Source: Amyelois transitella (lineage: Eukaryota; Arthropoda; Insecta; Lepidoptera; Pyralidae). From it: a DNA stretch of 64,000 nucleotides. Location of the stretch: contig NC_083505.1 in assembly GCF_032362555.1 (NCBI RefSeq), positions 10,407,501-10,471,500 on the forward strand. Reading direction: 5' to 3'. A program made the translations under genes and the position numbers. Shown piece by piece: positions 44,047 through 54,042 of this stretch (position 1 is its first letter; the number at the start of each line of letters is the position of its first letter). The notes below the pieces were generated by a model. It worked only from the letters and a program-made list of their open reading frames with translations. It was not told the DNA's origin and ran no database searches.

Positions 44047-47000
44047 TTACATTTTGAATTTGTTATTTTTCCTAGCGAATAAAGGTGTAGAATAGCTGTC
44101 GGGGGTGTCATTAGGGCTTGCCAGTGGAGTTTTGGGTGTCTCATGCGGCAATATCCCGGACACATTTTTGCCAGGCTCAGAAGGATCTTCAGGCATACTT
44201 ATTTGCTGAGAAGAAGATGAAGACACAGCTAGTCGCTTCTCGGATATAGTTTTGAGAATATTTTTACCAGCTTCTTTGGTCTGTAACAAGAGAAAGGAAA
44301 TTTTCAATACATGGACTTCTTTCTTTTTCTACTTTCTTCAAGATATATTTATACAAGACTAGAGGCCGCCCGCGACTTCGTCCGCATGGAAAGCCTATCA
44401 ATCCCGCGGGAACTCTGGGATAAAAAGTAGCCTATGTGTTATTCTGGGTCTTCAGCTACCTACATACCAAATTTCATGGTAATCGGTTCAGTAGTTTTTG
44501 CGTGAAAGAGTAACAAACATCCATACATCCATACAAACTTTCGCCTTTATAATAGTAGTAGGATTAGCCCAAATTCAATCAATTTTTTTTTATAATAACG
44601 TAAGCTGAACGTGGCCTTCCAGTCTTTTCAATACTGTTGGCTCTGTTTACCCTGCAAGGGATATAGACGTGACTATATGTACGTAAGTATATGCTTCATT
44701 TAAAATTGAGGCACCCGAGTCCTCACAAAAAAGCAGCACTTACGTTCTCGTGTTCCAAGCACTTGTAAGCGTAGTGAGCCGCGTGGTCCAGCAGTGAGAA
44801 CCGGAGGTAGTACTGCGCGAGGTACCGCTGCGCTGAAGGCAGTTCTTTGCTGCCGGAGTTCGCGGGGTCCTGGCACGCCGCCGTGTACGCCGCCGCAGCG
44901 CTGTTCGGCATGTTGGATTTCTCGTAGAGCCTGTTCGAATTGATATAAATTAAGCAAACTTGGACAAAAAATACACAGATTGAGTTAACCTCAAACTAAG
45001 TTCAAGACTTGTTTTATGGGATACTAACTCTAAAACAGAAAAAAATTCCAAGACTCAGGTCAATCAGAAAATAAACATTTTCCATTATGCCCCTGACCAA
45101 GGATGGAACCCGAAACCTTTTGGAAATCCTACAACTGAGTATTTTTGGCGCATTTGTTGGTTTACAGTGAATACTATAAGTCATTTAAACTGAGAAGAAC
45201 ATAAAATATATTTTTTTAAATATCTGTCCATCCAAATGTAGGATAGTATATCTAAGGTCATGCATAAACCATTCATCATTGGGAGTTAAACCAAAAAATT
45301 CTTATCACTACTTACTTAGCCAATTTGAATAAAGCCATGCCCTCTATATCGCCTGTGCTATGCGCCTTATAATAACATTTCAGTGCATTGGGTATCTTGT
45401 CCATCTTCTCGTAAGCTTCTCCAAGAGACACCAACATCCTTGAGTCGTCAGGCTTAAGTTGTGCGGCCCGCGAGTAATAGTATATGCAGTAGCCATTCAG
45501 ACCAAGAATTTCATATGCCTGGCCTAGGCCGTTCCAAGCCCTGTAATCGTTCCTGTTCACATCTGTAAAATAAAATTGGATCATTGATATATATGTACAA
45601 AGAAGTTTGAGATGTTATACAAACTCCTTCTTGTTATTGTTTATCTGTTGTGAGGCTTCCCATACGCGCGCACCATTAAAATACATTGCATTTGTGTCCA
45701 AGTTATCCTGTGGTTTTATTGTATGAATTTTTGTAAATATCTATAAATACATCAATAATGTTTCAAGATTTTAAGTTGTAGGTATCAATATTTTTCGGTA
45801 TTTTAGATATATTATTTACTAGCTTTTTCGTAGAGCTTCACTCCCATGGGAATTTTCAGAAAAAAGTATGTTAAACTATGTTATTCCTAAAGGTCTATTC
45901 TAGCTGTTTACGAAATTTCATCAAAATCGGTTCACTTATTTTTGAGTTTAGTCAAACATACAAATATTTTCTCTTTATTTTAGTGTGGAAATGTACGAAT
46001 TCTATACTCTTATCAATAAAAAAACAACTTCTCCTTGTTGAACTGAACTCGTTTTTGTTAATTCATTTAAATTCATTTCGCGATAGGTAAACAATCACGT
46101 CGTGCGTCTTCGTAGCATCATCAACCTATAAAAATAAATTAGTTTGTGTAATAGCTTCAAGCAGCTATCAGAGACTTCAGTTTTGTATCTTTAATATTAT
46201 ATTATATATCTTTCCAAGGCAAGATGAATTTGTTTATAGTAAAAACATACAAATAATCACAGCTTTATCCCTTACGAGGTAGACAGAGCTAGCAGTCTCC
46301 AAAAGACTGAAAGGTCATGTTTAGTTGTATGGTTTAATGATGGAGTAGTAATTCCAACAGTGAGGGGTTGCTAGCCCATCGTTCAAAGCAGAATCTCAAA
46401 TTTATTAAATTAGTTGTATTTAAAATTAGTTTGTAATGTATTAGTATGATTGTTGCACTTACCTATTGCATGTCTGTAACACTGAATGGCTGCATTAGAA
46501 TTCTGTAATTCTATAAATTCGTGCCCCATGAGGATCCAAGCTGACAAATATTGAGGATCTAATGACAGAGCTCTTTGAAAGTAGATCACCGCCTTCTGAT
46601 GTTCACTTCTCAAACTGTAGTAATTACCTAGAATAAAAAATTTAAGCAACAATTAGTACGAATTGTACCATAACTTTGGTTATAGATAAGTCCAATTTGA
46701 CGTTAGCAGAAACAACAATAGTAAACATAGTATTAAAATTCAGTTTCATTAATTTTGCTATACTGAAGATTTTACAGGTTCCTAATATTATATATCCGAT
46801 AGTAACTTTGTCTGCTTGTTCCGCTTTCATGCCTAAATCACTGAACCGATTTTGATGAAATTTGGTATAGAGACAGCATTCACCCTAAAACAGAACAGTT
46901 GTCAGTGAACTTTTACGTCGAAAGTCGTGGGAAAAATGCATGAGATTTTGTCTATCATGAGACTTGGGCAGGCTTAAGTTCTTGTAATTGTAACCATATG

Positions 47001-48584
47001 AGGCTGGCTGGCTGGCGAAGTGATAGTCCAAAAGTAATATTAATCTTCTTTCACTTGGCTTAAATTTCAGTTACATCTTCAGATCCAAGATTGAGTACAT
47101 CAGGTTTCGAAGCGGCTTTTTTATCCTCTGCAACCTTTGCAGGGGAACCCGAACACCCGAACTTAACTAACTTACTTGTTAAAATGTCTAAACTAACCTA
47201 TGACACAGCAAGTCTCAACTCTGTATTTGTCTATGGCCACAGCCTTCTGAGCGAGATCAGCCAGCTCCATTCTCTTTTCCTTAAGGTACAGGAGGTGGGA
47301 GTAAACATCCCAGTTGTCCAGTCTGTACGGGTCACTCTGGTACAGCTCGCGGAACAGCATTAGTGATGAATCCACATCTGAAATAAGTTTTGAAATATGT
47401 AGTGAAACTTTTTACAGATTGTGTTAGAGAGTGACGTGGAAAGTAGGTAGATGTAGTCTCTTGCTTGTCTCTCTGCCTTTGCTGGGAAACCTTATCCATA
47501 TTGAAGCATGGTAAAAACTAGATGACTGTTCCTATTCCTGTAATGATATCCAATGGGAAAGAGCGGGAGTGGTCATATTCTAAAGTGCTAGGAATCACAC
47601 AGCACAAAACATATGCACTTTTCTAATACAATGTCTCTTTTTCAAACAAAGATTCCTTTAGCTTACTGTAACCAGTTATTTGTCCCTCAATCAGAAGCAT
47701 TATTTAGCTAAAAAACCTTTTAATACCTCTTCTGTCATGATGAGCAATAGCCATTTGTGCAGTTATGTATGTGCTTTTCTCAAATCCAGCTGCTGCCAGC
47801 ATTGTGTATGCCTCCAAAGCTTGGTCTGATAACTTCAGCTCAATAAACGCATGTGCAGCAAAGAAGTATGTCATCCAATGCTTGGGCAATTGCAGAGAAT
47901 CCAAAGCCTCATACTCATTGGCAAGGCCAGCCAGTTCAACCCAAGCAGCCCATAATGTAGGGGCTGCCGCTAAGGAAGCCTGCAGTACAGTTACAGCTTG
48001 ACTGCGGAGATCTAGCTTCTTCAAAACAACTCCTTCTAAGTACAACAGGTACCCGTCCAAATTGTTACGGTTAGCCTAAAAATTTAAAAGGGCTTTTTGA
48101 TAAAAACATTTTGCTGAGATAAAGGATACAACTGAACAATGTGTTGGAATAAAGTTAATAATTTTCATACCTTGAAGAAAGAAAGCAGATCTAACAATAC
48201 TTGGGTTGATTCTGTGTTTTCAGTGACTGAATCCCATGTACCAACCAATCGTTTCTTTTCACTTGACATGTACTGAGAATACTTGTGAAGAAAGACGCAT
48301 TTCGGACTTGTACAGCTTTCCAAGAAGTGAGCAGCTCTGTCAAACTCTTCACAGTCAAAGTAACTTTTCGCCAGTGTGTACGATTCTTTTTCTTCTGTAG
48401 CAATACCATCATCATAAACAATAGGTTCATCAGGAGTTTTATGTTCTCTTAAAGCGTAATTTAACTCGGCAAGCCATTTAGTAGTTTGCGTAAGACCTCT
48501 ATCTACACACTCTCGTAATCCTCGTTGAATATCTTTTTTAACTTGTACTAAATCAATTTGAATATCTCCCTTTGAATTCATCAT
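44047..48584 (-). CDS. CDC23: Cell division cycle protein 23 (APC8), anaphase-promoting complex TPR subunit
   Basis: Seven exons on the minus strand: 48584-48171, 48075-47727, 47377-47198, 46627-46463, 45562-45316, 44930-44744 and 44280-44047 (stop TAA 44047-44049), 591 residues; human CDC23 has 597. The N-terminal helical APC8 domain ([55 protein letters not shown]) leads into tandem TPR repeats: [74 protein letters not shown] Ser/Pro-rich C-terminal tail with TP dipeptides ([16 protein letters not shown]) looks like a CDK-phosphorylated segment. It is a scaffold subunit of the APC/C ubiquitin ligase that drives mitotic exit. MM at the start leaves two possible initiators. Confidence 0.95.
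44357..44565 (+). repeat. Young RTE-like LINE tail / SINE, copy B
   Basis: Near-identical to 41093-41290, same orientation, 3.26 kb away, inside CDC23 intron 6. An extra CATCCATA unit near 44520 is a tandem duplication absent from copy A. Confidence 0.8.
44606..44690 (+). repeat. SINE-like repeat (family S2), 3' fragment
   Basis: AGCTGAACGTGGCCTTCC, ATACTGTTGGCTCTG and a GACGTGACTATATGTACG end. It follows copy B of the RTE-like repeat. Confidence 0.65.
44961..45125 (-). repeat. tRNA-derived SINE (family S1), degraded copy in CDC23 intron 5
   Basis: Body matches (ACACAGATTGAGTTAACC, TCAATCAGAAAATAAAC); the tRNA-like head is largely lost. Its edge lies within about 30 bases of the sixth CDC23 exon. 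Confidence 0.6.
45819..45975 (+). repeat. RTE-like tail, diverged copy in CDC23 intron 4
   Basis: CTAGCTTTTTCGTAGAGCTT start, ATGGGAATTTTCAGAAAA, and TTCATCAAAATCGGTTCAC mark it as a diverged member. Confidence 0.6.
46247..46392 (-). repeat. SINE-like repeat (family S2), inverted copy in CDC23 intron 4
   Basis: The reverse complement has AGCAACCCCTCACTG, AGACTGCTAGCTCTGTC and a GCTGTGATTATTTGTATG end. Confidence 0.65.
46825..46935 (-). repeat. RTE-like tail fragment in CDC23 intron 3
   Basis: The reverse complement contains ATTTCATCAAAATCGGTTCA, shared with 45819-45975. Confidence 0.5.
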
Positions 48585-49489
48585 GGTGTCGTTTTGTGTA
48601 TATAGTTTTTTTATTTATTGATATATATACTTTCCCTTAAATTTCAAACTAACAATTTATGGGATTATTCTATTCAATTAGATAACACATGAACCATTCA
48701 TATTAAATTAAATTTACAACATGTATCACTGGACTGCTGGAATTTCATTTCAGTTGCTGCTGCAGGCTGCTGTTTGTTGCTGCTGTTGTACTTTACATTC
48801 CGCTTTCCGCCAACGTCAAAATAACACTGACATTTGGTTGGTTTGTCTTTTTTTCTTTATATAGAAGTCTAGAAAATATACCACTACATACAAAAGTATT
48901 TGCCCAATAAATGTTACATGTGATAGGCTAGGGCACGCAGTATGGCAAAGTTAAGACTCAGGAGTCTGGAACTGGATAAAGTAAACTTGCCCATAAATAG
49001 ATACGTAATGTCTATTGGGCATGGGCGTCTAGGCTATCATTATTTTTAAATTATCCTTCGTCATACGTTCCATTTTTGTACACAAAGCTACAAAATGTTA
49101 AATTGTATGTTGGATTTGTCAACAGAATTTTTTAATTCGTGGGGCAACAACTCAGTTTATTACTTTTTGAGAGACTGTTTTGTAAAAAATAAAAGTGTTC
49201 GCGTGGTTCAAGTACGCGGAGAACGTTTTTGTAAGTGTATTGGCATACCCATTGTATTATTACTTTAATCCGTGGTTTTTCATCAGACATTCAACGTAGA
49301 CTTGGTGTCTGTGACGTGGTGTTGCATAGACGCGTAGGTAGACAGACTGTTGTTACAATTGTCATTGTCAAACTAATATCAACTTTGAACTTGTGCGTCG
49401 TTGTGCGTTTTGTATATAACACAACGAAACGTTGCTAACGTTGTCACGAATTTGTCAGAATTATTTTTCAAAGCGATTTATTTTTCAAC

Positions 49490-49738
49490 TAAGGCGACTA
49501 ATGGATAGGCTTACAAACTTGGGATTATTTTTTAGGCAATGGGTTAGCAACCTGTCACTATTTGAATCTCAATTCGTCATTAAGTTAAATAACTGAACGT
49601 GTGGCCTTAAACTTAGAATTCCTCTTGTAGGCGATGGGCTAGCATCCTAGCTGAACGTAACCTATCAGTCTTTTCAAGACTGTTGGCTCTGTCTACCTCG
49701 CAAGGGATATAGACGTGACCATATGTATGTATGTATGT
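49490..49738 (+). repeat. SINE-like repeat (family S2), composite copy
   Basis: A 5' part (AAGGCGACTAATGGATAGGC to AACTGAACGTGTGGCC) runs directly into a second S2 middle (CTTGTAGGCGATGGGCTAGC) and one complete tail (ATATGTATGTATGTATG), so two family members are joined. Confidence 0.65.
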
Positions 49739-49852
49739 AATTGTCAACCAACGTCCATAACAAATAGGTTTTATCTCACAACGATTTCAATTTACAGTTG
49801 TAATGAGGTAGATATACTAGTTCGTTGATCGAACTCGGAACTCGGAAATAAA

Positions 49853-50040
49853 ATACCGTGTAGTTTCTGGTACTTAAGAATAGGACCACTTTCTCTTTCC
49901 CAAGGACGTGTGTCATAAAAGGAGGTTAAGGGATAGGCTAATATACTTGAGATTCTTCTTTAAGACGTGGTCTTTCAGCATCTTAAAACTGTTGGCTCTG
50001 TCTACCCCATAAGGGATAAAGATTATCATATTTATGTATG
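49853..50040 (+). repeat. SINE-like repeat (family S2), diverged copy
   Basis: Head CCGTGTAGTTTCTGGTAC, AATAGGACCACTTTCTC, ACTGTTGGCTCTGTCTACCC, and an ATTATCATATTTATGTATG end. Confidence 0.6.
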
Positions 50041-50445
50041 AAAATAAAATAAACTTTCCTTTATACTTTACCCACGCTCGGCGAGCGGCAGAGAGAGAGA
50101 GGTATTTATCCGTTCCTTCCGTTGTCGTCGTTTATATTTTTACTTCTCCGTCAACAATGCCACGACACGACGGAAGACAACATTGAATATGACGTTGTAG
50201 AAATAGATTGTTGTCAAAGTCGGCTACAACGTTTGCGTTGTCGAATAGGCACAACGTTGTGTAAACGATATAATTGTAATAGAACGCCACTCTTATTGTA
50301 TTGGTTTGGTGTATCCAAGAAAAATATGTACAGCAACCTAGCGACGAAATAAACGCCTCTTTTTAGTTTTCATTTATCGTTCATTGTCGGTCCTTGCGGT
50401 CTTGTATTACATAAGCTATTTTAAAAGTAGTAAAAAATTCAAGCA

Positions 50446-51301
50446 ATGGCAGAACCAAAGATAGAACCACCAACGAGTGAAGTCGAAGGAACTTACTCGA
50501 CCCCAGCTAATGATCCTAAAAACATGCAGGAGGTAACGCAGTATGTAAGTTTTAACCAAGATTTTAATTATTCTAGTTACATGCATGCATTACAACTTGA
50601 TTAAATCTTTGTTTTTCAAGTAGTTTTTCTTTGCATATGGGTTCTATTTGTATTGTTTTGTTTACATATTACATACAAAAGAAATGCATAGGTAAGTACT
50701 TATTACTATAATCACGCCTATATCCCTTGCGGGTTAGACAGTGCCAACAGTCTGGCAAAGACTCGAAAGGTAATCTTATTATTTCTATTAATCAATTAAT
50801 ATATCTGTGTAACTACACTTTAAATTACAATAAGTATTAAATAAATTTCAATAATTTGGAATTATATGACAACATTTTTTCTCATCTTTATCCAGCTGAG
50901 TGTGGCTTTAGTCTTTTCAAGACTGTTGGCTTTGTCAACTCCATAAAAGATAAAGATATGTTTGTATGTTTTATGGTAAAAAAAGAAATAAAAATAATAT
51001 ATGGTATATTTCATGCATACATTATTATGTTGTAAGAATAAACATTTGCAAGTACTTCTCATTAGGTACTCTCCTTTTGTATCATTAGGGTATTTAAACA
51101 CCTCCAAGAAGAAAGAAGTTAAATATTTGTTTATGTAATTTATTTCAGGTACAATCTCTTTTGCAAAATATGCAAGACAAGTTCCAGAGTATGTCAGATC
51201 AGATCATCAACAGAATAGACGAGATGGGAACACGAGTTGATGAACTTGAGAAAAATATTACAGATCTTATGACACAAGCTGGAGTTGAAAATGAAAAATA
51301 G
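50446..51301 (+). CDS. HSBP1: Heat shock factor-binding protein 1
   Basis: Two exons, 50446-50544 and 51149-51301 (stop TAG 51299-51301), 83 residues; human HSBP1 has 76. The first exon gives an acidic, Pro/Thr-rich leader ending in NMQEVTQYV. The second is the conserved coiled coil ([38 protein letters not shown]) with hydrophobic heptad positions intact. The protein is a small trimeric coiled coil that binds the HSF1 trimerisation region and damps the heat-shock response; it is also related to WASH-complex assembly. The gene is too short to be obvious from long ORFs. Its 604-bp intron holds an S2 fragment near 50710-50772. Confidence 0.95.
50710..50772 (-). repeat. SINE-like repeat (family S2), short inverted fragment in HSBP1 intron
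   Basis: The reverse complement reads AGACTGTTGGCACTGTCTAA and ends ATATAGGCGTGATTATAG. Confidence 0.55.
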
Positions 51302-52653
51302 AATAGAACCCTATAGTTTATTTAATTTAAAGAAATTTTTCCACTTTCATAGAGTATAAGAGCTGTCACATACCTGTTTAGGAAAACATTTGTATGCAAT
51401 TTTGTATTAGACAATGAAAACAGGAAAAGCAGGAGGTTTGTTTTGAAATGTGCCTTTAATGTTTAAATGTTTTAATTTATCAATGGTAATTTTGGTTTTA
51501 CAAAGCGCTAGCACATTAGTAAGCTTTATATGTAGAGGACAATGTTAGAAAATATCAATTTTTGATGTTTAGTAATGGTGACAAGAAGTATTGGAAGCTA
51601 AAGTTACTGGCACCAAACACATGTTTTAATGATTGCAAAAAAAGATGCAACCTGATCAATATCATGATTTGTCTTTACTGGGTTCAATAATTTTTAATTT
51701 ATAAAAAAGTGACAATACAAAACATCATTTATTTTGTAAGTGCCACATTAAGTTTTGTAAATTTGTGAAGATACCCTTACATATATATGTAATATTTCAT
51801 TTACTATAAGTTAACCTTCTTTCACTGATACAAATATATAAAAATATGTATATATTTTTATGTATAAAATATGTATATATTTTTATGTATAAAATATGTA
51901 TATATTTTTATGGTATTACTAATTTAAACGATATTTTCAATCTTAGATTTTTCATCAATTGCACATAATGTAAAGGAAGATACTAAAGACAAGTTCACAG
52001 AAGTATTTATTCAAGGTTAAGTACTGTAATAAACGAATTCAGTTTTCTTTATAGATTGGATTGGTATATGATTTTATTTGTCAAAAACATACTAATTTAT
52101 CCATTAAATAAATTAGAAAGGCTGAGGAAAGAACAAAATCTGGCACTGCCATTGGAATGTGATTTCTGCTTACATGCACTGGTATAGGTCAATTGAAATT
52201 AGGAAACCTACAAGTAAATTTGATCTAATCTACAAATAGTTGAAAAAGATACTGCATATAAATAAGCCAAATACATCCTCTCAATGACAATTTTATTGAA
52301 AGTCTCACCATGTTACATGTACATAAAAGGCCAAACTTATTTTAACCTTTGTTTTTAATTGTTTGTTATTTTATGAATAAAGGCTATCCTAATTATTTTT
52401 TTGATCTTATTTCCCAGTACCACATTGTACCAGGTAGTGCTTATTGATTTATTGCAGGTACCTGGTACTGTATGGCGCAAAAAGATAGGGTAACTCTGCA
52501 TAGTAATGAAGTAAACTCTAGTTATATTCTAAATATGTTTAAATCAAATGGTTGATAAGGAAAAACATGGTTTTGTGTTTTGGCTAATCTGTATAAAATT
52601 AAAAAAATATTGAACATGATCAATCTGATTTAGACGATACAATTTTCTTGTAC
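51302..52653. other. HSBP1 3'UTR and flank
   Basis: AT-rich, no gene. AATAAA at 52028-52033 and 52377-52382 are candidate poly(A) signals, which would give a 3'UTR of 0.7-1.1 kb, unusually long beside a 252-base coding region. A 25-bp tandem repeat lies at 51843-51912. Confidence 0.45.
51843..51912. repeat. 25-bp tandem repeat, nearly three units
   Basis: The unit ATATGTATATATTTTTATG plus TATAAA recurs with period 25 and ends within the third unit. It is almost exact, so recent. Confidence 0.8.
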
Positions 52654-53300
52654 ATTCAAGTGCAATTATTGAATGCAATAAATTACGTGCATTAATTGCC
52701 CTTCAAGAATTGTACGCAACTGTTTACATGTGGATACAAGTAAAAAAATTAACGCAATTATTGAATGCAAGTCTTGACAAAAAATAGTTGCAAATGTCTT
52801 TTGTTTAGACCAATACAATAATGTTTAGGAGATATTTGCTTTCAAGTTTTGACTTGTCTAAACAGAGAGTTGTATGTGCGTGTACCATTTATTGGCGGGT
52901 TGCTTCAAGTATTGCACGTATTGGCGTTGTCAAATTTTTCATTCAAGTGTTGGAAGGTTTTGTAAAGAATATTTATTAAAAAATAGAGTAGAAAAGTGTT
53001 TTTACGACGATTTCTCAATATTTCTTGTCTCAGAAGAGCAGCAACGATTAACACACCTTCACTTACTGCACTCATGTTGACAAATGAAAAGAAAACTAAT
53101 TGAATGCAAGAATCGCCTAAGAAATTTTTATAAGTGCTGTTTACACAAAGAAAATTTTGGTAAGCAAAACTTGCGCAAAAGATCAAAATGTTACGTACTG
53201 TTTAGACCATGCAGGTAATTTATTGCTTCAATTTTATTGTATGCAACAGGCAAGAAACTTGCATCATGTAAATGGCGCTTTATTAATCAAAGATCGAATC
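52654..53300. repeat. Unclassified repeat-rich block with inverted ends
   Basis: GCAATTATTGAATGCAA occurs at 52662-52678 and again at 52754-52770; TAATTGAATGCAAG recurs near 53098-53110. The segment GCAATAAATTACGTGCA (near 52675-52691) is repeated in inverse orientation as GCAGGTAATTTATTGC (near 53211). This suggests a 0.6-kb non-autonomous element with degenerate terminal inverted repeats. Open frames on both strands have no recognisable domain. Confidence 0.4.
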
Positions 53301-53380
53301 GGAGGTAATGTTTATTGAAGTATGAATTTAGGTATTGTTATATATATTTTATTCATTCATTTATATTCATATAAGATGTT

Positions 53381-53460
53381 TATATCCGTTGCGGGGTAGA
53401 CAGGGCTTCTTGGCCCTAGTCTTTCCTATATTGGTTCCGGTAACCACACGGCACATTTAT
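53381..53460 (-). repeat. SINE-like repeat (family S2), inverted fragment with head and tail joined
   Basis: The reverse complement holds GTGCCGTGTGGTTACCGG and AAGCCCTGTCTACCCCG with most of the middle missing. Confidence 0.55.
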
Positions 53461-53724
53461 GTAGGTATATTTCATTTCTCGTGGAAAACCATATTACCTA
53501 ATATCATAAAAAAGTTAAGACTTCTAAACTGATTTGGATAAAATTTGTTATGGATATATTGTTTGAGACCGGAATGTGCAAAGGCTACTTTTTACCACGG
53601 GAAAACAACCCATTCCTATGGGAAAAAATACTTTTCGGGAAAAAAATAAACCTTATCAAAATGGTTCCAGCAGTTGAAAGCCTAACAGGTAAATAAGAAC
53701 ACGCATTCATTATATTAGTAAAAA

Positions 53725-53885
53725 TCGTATGGGATTCCTTTTGTAGGCGATGGCCTAGCAACCTGTCACTATTTGAATCTCAACACCACCAGAACCGCTG
53801 AACGTGACCGAAAGGTCTTTGCAAGACTGTTGGCACTGTCTTCACCCTAATGGATATAGACGTGACTATTGTATGTATTGTATCT
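53725..53885 (+). repeat. SINE-like repeat (family S2), copy downstream of FAM92
   Basis: GGGATTCCTTTTGTAGGCGA, GGCCTAGCAACCTGTCAC, CAAGACTGTTGGCACTGTC and GACGTGACTATTGTATG are all present; the head is missing. Confidence 0.65.
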
Positions 53886-53951
53886 ACAGATATGGTTGAA
53901 ACAAGTTAGTATGGAGTGGTATGAAAAAATGATTTCAATTAGTTTTAATTC

Positions 53952-53957
53952 TTTATT
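53952..53957 (-). terminator. Candidate poly(A) signal, FAM92
   Basis: AATAAA on the minus strand 86 bases past the stop codon. Confidence 0.45.
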
Positions 53958-54042
53958 AGATAATAATCTTACATCTAAATATTTCATCTACATCAGTCCA
54001 GTGCCTACAAATTGACACGGTTTGGTAGACTGCCAAGGGCTT

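Larger units (their letters stand above)
48585..50445. promoter_or_regulatory. Divergent spacer between CDC23 and HSBP1
   Basis: GTCAAAATAACACTGACAT at 48815-48833 is the local TGTCA/TGACA motif, about 235 bases upstream of CDC23. ATTGTCATTGTCAAAC lies near 49360. The middle is filled by S2 repeats. The stretch 50085-50445 before HSBP1 is less repetitive and probably holds its promoter and 5'UTR. No other gene is seen. Confidence 0.5.
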
